A stretch of DNA of 64,000 nucleotides, taken from contig NZ_AP012547.1 of assembly GCF_000828635.1 (NCBI RefSeq), positions 3,534,001 to 3,598,000 on the forward strand. The letters run 5' to 3'. This document shows, piece after piece, positions 58,403 to 64,000 of this stretch. The notes beneath the pieces are model-generated. The model did no database searches and had not been told where the DNA came from. It worked only from the letters and a program-made list of their open reading frames with translations. This DNA comes from Sulfuritalea hydrogenivorans sk43H. Lineage in GTDB: Bacteria > Pseudomonadota > Gammaproteobacteria > Burkholderiales > Rhodocyclaceae. The position numbers and the translations under genes were made by a program. Each line of letters opens with the position of its first letter. The first letter of the stretch is position 1.

Positions 58403-60244
58403 CTAGGCGGCAAACACCCGGTAGCAGCCGCGGCCCGCATCCTTCGCCGCATACATCGCCTGATCCGCGCGCCGCATCAGTTCGGCGGGAGACAGTTCGC
58501 CGCCGGTGAATAGCGCAATGCCGATGCTGGCGCCGATTTCCAGCGGCAAGCCAAGCACCCGCATCGGTTCGCCGAGGCTGGCCACAAGCTTCTGCGCCAG
58601 GCGTTCGGCATCGGCGCCGCCGCCGAGCCCGGTCAACACGACGACGAACTCGTCACCGCCCAGGCGCGCCACCGTATCAACCTCGCGCACCGCCGCCTTG
58701 AGACGGTCCGCCGTGCAGCGCAGCACTTCGTCGCCGATGGCATGGCCGTAGCCGTCGTTGATCGGCTTGAACTGATCGAGATCCACCAGCAGCAACGCGA
58801 CCTGCCCATGCGTGCGCCGCGCCTGCTGCATTGATTGCAGCAGGCGCGCATCGAGCAGCAGTCGGTTGGGAAGGCCCGTCAGCGTATCGGTATGGGCCAG
58901 CGCCTGCAGCTGGCGCTCGTTCTCGCGCAAGCGTGCGTTGGCTGCTTCGAGTTCCTCGGTGCGCTCCTCGACTCGCTGCTCAAGGCTCGCTTCGGAGCGT
59001 TGCAGGGCGCCCACCAGTTGCTGCTTGACGGCCAGCGCCTCGCCCTGCGCCAGATCCTTTTCGCGACGCAGGCCGTTGATGCGGTCCGCCAGGGCAAACG
59101 ACAGCAGCAGCATTTCCAGCGCCGATCCGATTTGAATCGCATAGAAGCTGAAGAACGTGGTCGGCAGCAGGTTCAGGTTGCGCAAGCCGACGATGCCGAC
59201 GCCCAGCAGCAGCAGCGTCCAGGCCAGCAGAAAGATGCGTGCGCCGGGCTGGCCCTTGCGCCAGCAGCGCAAGCCGGCAATCACCGCGACCAGGGAAAAC
59301 GTGACGCCGGTCAGCGACGTCAGAATCGCCGCCAGGCGGTAGGGTGCGACGAGGGGCGCCAGCATGCACAGCGCGAACAGTGCCGCCAGGCCGATCACGG
59401 CGCCATCGAGACGTGGCGCGTTGCGCCGCGTCGCGAGGAAGGCGCGCGTGAACAACGCGCCGAACAGCCCGGTCGCGGCAAAGCCGGTGCTGAAGGCGGC
59501 ATTGCCCCAGGCCGGCCAGTGGGGCCAGAGGAATTCATTGCCCAGGCCGTTGAGGGAAAGCTGTCCGACGGCCATGCTGGCGGCAAACAGGACGTAGGTG
59601 AGATAGGTGCTGTCGCGCAGCGAAAACCACAGCAGCAGGTTATAGAGCGCGAGCGACAGCAGCATGCCGAAGTAGACCGACAGCACGGCGTAGCTGGTGT
59701 GCGACTCCTCCCGAAATGCCTCGGCTTGCCACAAACGCAAGGGAACCGTCAGCGAACCCTCAGAAGCGACACGCAGCCAGACCGTATTGGTGCCCGTCTC
59801 ACCGAGGCGCAGCGGAAACACGAAGTTGCGATGCTTCACCGGGCGCGCGGCAAAAGGCAACAGGTCGCTGGCGCTCAGATGCTCGCCGCCGGGACCGAAA
59901 AAGTCCACGCGGTCCAGCGTGGGGAAGCCCACCTCCAGCATCCAGTCGCGCGCAACAGCGGGGCCGGCCTCGACGTCGAAACGCAACCACCAGGCGGAGG
60001 AAGAATAGCCGAAGTTGATCGCCGCATCGCCGCGCAACCGCGAGGGCTGGAAGTCGGCGGCGCGGGCCTGAACGTCAGCGAGCGACATGTGTCCGCCCGG
60101 ATCCTCCAGGACCGCCACATCCGCCGCAAGGGCCAGGGACGCGACACCTGGCGCCAGCCTGACGCCGGCGAGCGCTGTACCGCCGTGGCAGAGCCAGCAG
60201 CACAACAGGAACAGCAAAACGGAAATGCGCGGCACAGCAAGCAT
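58403..60244 (-). CDS. Membrane diguanylate cyclase (7TMR-DISM + GGDEF)
   Basis: 613 residues. Signal peptide, then a periplasmic 7TMR-DISMED2-like sensor domain (about residues 30-165), seven membrane helices (about 175-385), a coiled coil (EASLEQRVEERTEELEAANARLRENE) and a GGDEF domain. The active site RLGGDEF is preceded five residues earlier by REVD, an RxxD inhibitory site, so product feedback is likely. Makes c-di-GMP. The start at the signal peptide ATG is preferred over an in-frame upstream start. Confidence 0.9.
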   Translation of the reverse strand: MLAVPRISVLLFLLCCWLCHGGTALAGVRLAPGVASLALAADVAVLEDPGGHMSLADVQARAADFQPSRLRGDAAINFGYSSSAWWLRFDVEAGPAVARDWMLEVGFPTLDRVDFFGPGGEHLSASDLLPFAARPVKHRNFVFPLRLGETGTNTVWLRVASEGSLTVPLRLWQAEAFREESHTSYAVLSVYFGMLLSLALYNLLLWFSLRDSTYLTYVLFAASMAVGQLSLNGLGNEFLWPHWPAWGNAAFSTGFAATGLFGALFTRAFLATRRNAPRLDGAVIGLAALFALCMLAPLVAPYRLAAILTSLTGVTFSLVAVIAGLRCWRKGQPGARIFLLAWTLLLLGVGIVGLRNLNLLPTTFFSFYAIQIGSALEMLLLSFALADRINGLRREKDLAQGEALAVKQQLVGALQRSEASLEQRVEERTEELEAANARLRENERQLQALAHTDTLTGLPNRLLLDARLLQSMQQARRTHGQVALLLVDLDQFKPINDGYGHAIGDEVLRCTADRLKAAVREVDTVARLGGDEFVVVLTGLGGGADAERLAQKLVASLGEPMRVLGLPLEIGASIGIALFTGGELSPAELMRRADQAMYAAKDAGRGCYRVFAA

Positions 60245-60374
60245 CCGGTTGGAATACGCTTCAAATTCTAACCGAACGGCCGCGTCCGCCGGCGTCGGCG
60301 CCGGTGCCGGCGCGTACAGACATGCTCCATCAGTTCGGTAGAATCGGCCTTTCAATCACTCTTTCAACACTGCC

Positions 60375-61463
60375 ATGCTCTTCGATCCCTATTCGAATTC
60401 CGCCCTTCGACTCGCCAACCGCATCGCCATGGCGCCCATGACCCGTTGCCGCGCCGACCATGCGGACGCCGTGCCCAACGCCATGATCGTGGAATACTAC
60501 CGCCAGCGCGCCAGCGCCGGCCTGATCATCTCGGAGGGCGTGCCGGTTTCCGATCGCGCGCGCGGATACATCAACACGCCGGCGCTGTGGAACGAATCGC
60601 AGGCGGCTGGCTGGAAACGGGTGACCGACGCGGTGCACGCCGCAGACGGAAAAATATTCGCCCAGCTGTGGCATTGCGGCCGCGTCGCACATTCCGCGCT
60701 GCATGCCGACGGCAGTGCGCCGGCTGGTGTCTCGATCAAACCCGCGGCAACGCAGACCATGATTCCAGGCCCCGACGGCAGGCCCGTGCCCGCCCCCTGC
60801 GGCCAGCCGCAAGCGCTGAGCCTGCAGGAGATTCGCGGCGTCGTGGCCGAGTTTGCCCATGCCGCAAAACTCGCCATGCAGGCGGGCTTCGACGGCGTCG
60901 AGATCCACGGCGCCAACGGCTATCTGCTCGACCAGTTCCGCTGCCCGGCGCTGAACGACCGCAACGATGCCTACGGCGGCTCGCTGGCCAATCGCTACCG
61001 CCTGCTGCTGGAAGTGGTCGATGCGGTGGCGGCGGAAGTCGCGCCGGAGCGCATCGCCGTGCGCCAGTCGCCGTATGGGGTGGCCAACGACATGGTCGCC
61101 GACCCCGAGCCGCTGGTGACGTATCCGTGGCTGGCGCGCGAACTGAACCGGCGCGGCATAGGCTTTCTGCATATCTACTGCCAGAGCGCGGACTGGATTC
61201 ACGATGCCGCGCATTCGATGATGCCGGCGCTGCGCGACGCCTTCCACGGCGCGCTGATCGCCTGCGGCGGCTTCAAGACGCCGGCGGCCTGCGAAGCGAT
61301 CCTGACGCGCGGCCACGCCGACCTGATCGCGATCGGCAAGCCCTTCATCGCCAATCCGAACCTCGTCGAGCGCCTGCGCCGCGATGCCCCGCTCAACAAG
61401 TGGGACGCCGCCACCTTCTATGCGCCGGGTGAAAAGGGCTACACGGACTACCCTCCGCTCTGA
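60375..61463 (+). CDS. Old yellow enzyme-type alkene reductase
   Basis: 362 residues, FMN-binding TIM barrel. NRIAMAPMTRCRA starts the barrel, QLWHCGRVAH and GFDGVEIHGANGYLLDQF hold the His and Asn that bind substrate, and YGGSLANRYR and GKPFIANPNLVERL contact FMN. Similar to NemA, which reduces maleimides and nitro compounds. The segment usually rich in Thr after DQF is RCPALNDRNDAYGG, slightly diverged. Divergent from the diguanylate cyclase. Confidence 0.9.
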   Translation: MLFDPYSNSALRLANRIAMAPMTRCRADHADAVPNAMIVEYYRQRASAGLIISEGVPVSDRARGYINTPALWNESQAAGWKRVTDAVHAADGKIFAQLWHCGRVAHSALHADGSAPAGVSIKPAATQTMIPGPDGRPVPAPCGQPQALSLQEIRGVVAEFAHAAKLAMQAGFDGVEIHGANGYLLDQFRCPALNDRNDAYGGSLANRYRLLLEVVDAVAAEVAPERIAVRQSPYGVANDMVADPEPLVTYPWLARELNRRGIGFLHIYCQSADWIHDAAHSMMPALRDAFHGALIACGGFKTPAACEAILTRGHADLIAIGKPFIANPNLVERLRRDAPLNKWDAATFYAPGEKGYTDYPPL

Positions 61464-61469
61464 GTTCCC

Positions 61470-61493
61470 GAGAGTCGGCGCTGGCGGCACGGC
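61470..61493 (+). repeat. Dispersed repeat, short form, nemA-oprB gap
   Basis: GAGAGTCGGCGCTGGCG plus GCACGGC fills most of the 33-bp gap between the reductase stop and the oprB ATG, and ends 3 bases before that ATG. This matches the copy between thiC and ykgJ. Confidence 0.85.
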
Positions 61494-61496
61494 GAG

Positions 61497-62825
61497 ATGA
61501 AGCTAACGATGCGGAAACGGATCGCCGGTATCGGGCTGCTCGCCGGCCTCGCGTTTCCTGCGGCGGCAGAAACCGCACCTGATTTTGCGGGAACGACACT
61601 GACCGGCGACTGGAACGGCGCTCGCAGCGAGTGGTGGCAGCGCGGCCTGGCGCTGGAAGCCGGGCTCAAACTCGACAGCCTGCACAATCGGGGCGGCACC
61701 CGCGATGGCGGCCAGACGGTCACCCATCTGGAACTGAAGCTGCGCGCCGACCTGGAAAAGCTGCTGGGCTGGAACAATGCTGTCGCCTACCTCAACACGG
61801 ATACGGACGGCGGCGCCGGCATCAATGCGCGACGCACCGGCAGCCTGATGGGCGTCAGCAACATCGAGGTGCCGGTGCCGACCACACGCCTGTTTCACGC
61901 CTGGCTGCAGAAGGGCTTTCTCGACGATCGCTTCTCCGTCCTGGCCGGCATCTACCCGATCGATTCCGAATTCTTCGCCATGGATTCCGCGGCGACGCTG
62001 TTGCATCCGGCCTATGGCACGCCGGCCGACCTGGCGCTGACCAACGCGCCGTCGGTATTCAACAACGCCGCCTTCGGCATCCGCACCAAGTGGCTCTCGG
62101 AAAACCGTACGTGGTATGCGATGGGCGCGCTGATGGACGGTGTCCCCAACGATCCGGCGCGACCGAGGGCCACGGCCATCCGCTTTGCCAAGGGCGACGG
62201 CGCCTTCGTCATCGGCGAAATCGGCTGGACACCGCTGGAAGCCGGTCATGCCTTCGAGCCCGTCGATCCGGCCCGGGTGCGACCGAGCCCGGAAATCGCC
62301 GCCCACGAAAAATACGGCGGCCTCAGCAAATATGCCATCGGCTTCTGGCGTTACGGAAACCGCGTTGCCGATCAACTCGATGTCGATGCCCTCGGCAACC
62401 CGGTCCAGCGCCGCTCGCAGGGCGGCTACCTGCTGGCCGAACGCACCCTGTTCAGCCTGGGTGGAGACGCCGGACGCGACGTCACGGCCTTCGGCCGCTA
62501 CTCATTCAACAGCGGCCACTCGATCGCCATCGATCGCATGTGGAACCTCGGGCTGCGCGTGCGCGGTCCATTCCCCGACCGGCCTGACGACAGCATCGCC
62601 ATCGGCTGGACGCGTAGCCGCCTGGCGCCGAAGTGGCGCGCCGTGCAACAAGCCGACGGTACAGACACGGCGGCGGCCGAGGAAGCGTTCGAGATCACCT
62701 GGCGCGCGGCGATCACGCCCTGGTTCGCGCTGCAGCCCAATTTGCAGCATGTCCGTCATCCCGGTGGCACATCAGCGGCACGCAATGCGACGCTGATCGG
62801 CGCGCGCATCGAACTCACCTTCTGA
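61497..62825 (+). CDS. OprB-family carbohydrate porin
   Basis: 442 residues. Signal peptide (cleaved near AAAET), then the family motif LTGDWNGARSEWWQRGLALEAG and repeated amphipathic beta strands (FHAWLQKGFLDDRFSVLAGIYPIDSEFF), ending with GARIELTF and a C-terminal Phe, as in outer membrane barrels. Should allow sugars or related solutes across the outer membrane. A dispersed repeat sits in its immediate leader. Confidence 0.87.
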   Translation: MKLTMRKRIAGIGLLAGLAFPAAAETAPDFAGTTLTGDWNGARSEWWQRGLALEAGLKLDSLHNRGGTRDGGQTVTHLELKLRADLEKLLGWNNAVAYLNTDTDGGAGINARRTGSLMGVSNIEVPVPTTRLFHAWLQKGFLDDRFSVLAGIYPIDSEFFAMDSAATLLHPAYGTPADLALTNAPSVFNNAAFGIRTKWLSENRTWYAMGALMDGVPNDPARPRATAIRFAKGDGAFVIGEIGWTPLEAGHAFEPVDPARVRPSPEIAAHEKYGGLSKYAIGFWRYGNRVADQLDVDALGNPVQRRSQGGYLLAERTLFSLGGDAGRDVTAFGRYSFNSGHSIAIDRMWNLGLRVRGPFPDRPDDSIAIGWTRSRLAPKWRAVQQADGTDTAAAEEAFEITWRAAITPWFALQPNLQHVRHPGGTSAARNATLIGARIELTF

Positions 62826-62848
62826 CTGCCGTTACCTCCGGCGATCGT

Positions 62849-64000
62849 TCACTCGATTTCGGTATTCCACAGCTGATGCGCGTCAAGCATCAGGCGATAG
62901 CGCGCCTCGCTGGCTTCGAGCCGCGCCTGTGTCGCCGCCAGTCGCGCCTCGATGGCCTGGCGGCGGGCGTTCTGCAATTCCGCGAACTGGCCTTCACCCA
63001 GGCGCCACGCCTTTTCCAGCAAGCGCGCATTGTCATCCATGCGCCGCGCGACCTCCGCCAGCCGCAGCCATTGCTCGCGACTGCCGTGCGCGAGTCGGAC
63101 CGTGCGCTGCGCCTCGGCCTCGACACGCGCCAGCACCAAGGCTTCGCGCGCGCTGGCCGCATCGGCCTCGGCCGCACCGGCCCGTGCCGACGCGGCACGC
63201 CCGCTGCCGGGCAAGGGAATCGTCAGTTGCAGGCCGACAATGCGCTCCTGACCGTCGCGCTCGCTGCCATAGGTGAGGCCAACCGTCGGATCGGGCAGTC
63301 GCTCGGCGTCCAGACGCTGGGCCGCAAGCCTCCCGCGCCTGGCGCCGCCACGGGCCAGGGCAAGTTCATGGTTGTGCGCCAGGATGCGCTCGCGCCAGAC
63401 CTCGGGTGCGTCGGGGATGGCAGGCGGTCCATCGAGCGCCGCCTGCGCCGGCAGCGCTATGCCGGGAAAATGCTGGACGAATTCGAGTGCCGCGCGATCC
63501 TGCCGATTGGCGGCCTGCGCCTGCTGTCCCTGTGCTTGTGCCAGCTGGGCCCCGGACAACAGTTCTTCCAGTTTCGCCGCATCGCCAGCGCCGACTCTCT
63601 TGCCGACTACTTCGTGCTGGCGTCGCAGGGTTTCGACCTGCGCCGCCCACTCCTTTGCCGCCGCGGCTTCACGCTGCCATTCGAACCAGCGGCTGAGCAA
63701 CAGTCGCGCGGTCTCGTGCAGGGCATCACCCAGTGCGAAACGGGCCTGGTCCACACCGGCAGCACCCAGCTCCGCATCCTTGGCCGCCTTGCCCGGCAGG
63801 CGAATGGCCCGCTCGAATCCGATTTCCTGCTCGCGATAGCTGAGGCCAAGCGGGCGCTCGCGCCTCTGCTGAGTGGAGAGCTTCAGCGCAAGCTCGTGGG
63901 GGCCGGCCTCGAGTCGATCACGATTGGCTTCTTCGACCTGGATGCCGGCGACTGCGCCACGCACCACGGGATGAGCGCGCAGCGCCTGCTCCACCAGAAC
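62849..64000 (-). CDS. TolC-family outer membrane efflux protein, 5' end beyond window
   Basis: OMF repeat protein with long coiled-coil helices (RMDDNARLLEKAWRLGEGQFAELQNARRQAIEARLAATQARLEASEARYRLMLDAHQLW). It resembles CzcC/CusC-type channels of metal or drug RND systems. The window holds 384 codons; the signal peptide lies outside. A short dispersed repeat encodes RVGAGDAA. Partner pump genes would be expected upstream, beyond the window. Confidence 0.85.
   Translation of the reverse strand, partial: VLVEQALRAHPVVRGAVAGIQVEEANRDRLEAGPHELALKLSTQQRRERPLGLSYREQEIGFERAIRLPGKAAKDAELGAAGVDQARFALGDALHETARLLLSRWFEWQREAAAAKEWAAQVETLRRQHEVVGKRVGAGDAAKLEELLSGAQLAQAQGQQAQAANRQDRAALEFVQHFPGIALPAQAALDGPPAIPDAPEVWRERILAHNHELALARGGARRGRLAAQRLDAERLPDPTVGLTYGSERDGQERIVGLQLTIPLPGSGRAASARAGAAEADAASAREALVLARVEAEAQRTVRLAHGSREQWLRLAEVARRMDDNARLLEKAWRLGEGQFAELQNARRQAIEARLAATQARLEASEARYRLMLDAHQLWNTEIE
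63576..63599 (-). repeat. Dispersed repeat, short form, inside TolC-type gene
   Basis: GAGAGTCGGCGCTGGCG plus ATGCGGC in gene direction; encodes RVGAGDAA. Confidence 0.8.

Overview
The window reads as a stretch of chromosome from a high-GC betaproteobacterium, probably of the Rhodocyclales/Nitrosomonadales group. This is inferred from gene content and order: pcm-rhodanese-tolC next to waaA, thiD-thiE-hemL, the pilG-pilH-pilI-pilJ-chpA chemosensory operon, and an EPS-type MarR regulator beside a NusG paralogue. About 57 protein genes, two of them cut by the window ends, fill almost all of the sequence. No tRNA, rRNA, transposase, phage gene or CRISPR array was seen.

Positions 1-19055 (all minus strand) are a surface-polysaccharide locus. 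Reading with transcription, GDP-fucose enzymes (manC, gmd, fcl) lead into wzz, wzy, wzx, an O-acetyltransferase, a glycosyltransferase-epimerase fusion and a second epimerase. These are followed by an EPS-associated MarR regulator and an RfaH-like antiterminator. Directly after the rfaH gene comes a leader with a 12/12 match to the Escherichia coli ops element. The genes behind it are kdnB, kdnA, a GT2, a NeuB-family synthase and a SpsF-type cytidylyltransferase, which look like a pathway for an activated amino-ulosonic acid. Upstream of manC lie a secreted DNA ligase (LigE), a UDP-glucuronate 4-epimerase and a WaaE-like transferase.

Positions 19118-32537 hold waaC and waaA, then (minus strand) a tetR, adaptor, RND pump, pcm, rhodanese, tolC series with a clear TetR promoter/operator. 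After these come guaC, a lipoprotein TesA-like esterase and a secreted alpha-carbonic anhydrase fused to an adhesin-E-like domain. Positions 32793-48553 are mostly housekeeping: thiC, ykgJ, HD-GYP, uppP, yqiA, rarD, a methyltransferase, an RNB nuclease, tonB, aroE, mtgA and corA, then sugE, hemL, thiE and thiD. Positions 48910-57890 are the Chp/Pil twitching chemosensory operon with an 1845-residue ChpA. The rest holds a VOC protein, a membrane diguanylate cyclase, an OYE reductase, an OprB porin and a partial TolC-type protein.

The most unusual feature is a family of short dispersed repeats, 13 copies found by eye. Eleven lie inside genes, where they are translated in frame, always in one reading frame per orientation: V-G-A-G-D-T-A in one sense, A-V-x-P-A-P-T in the other. 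A longer version interrupts manC once and waaA twice. Other repeats seen are a direct repeat flanking the carbonic anhydrase gene, an inverted repeat before tesA, and a GATTCCC-type leader abutting the start codons of two unrelated genes. All similarity statements rest on recognising motifs; no database search was run.
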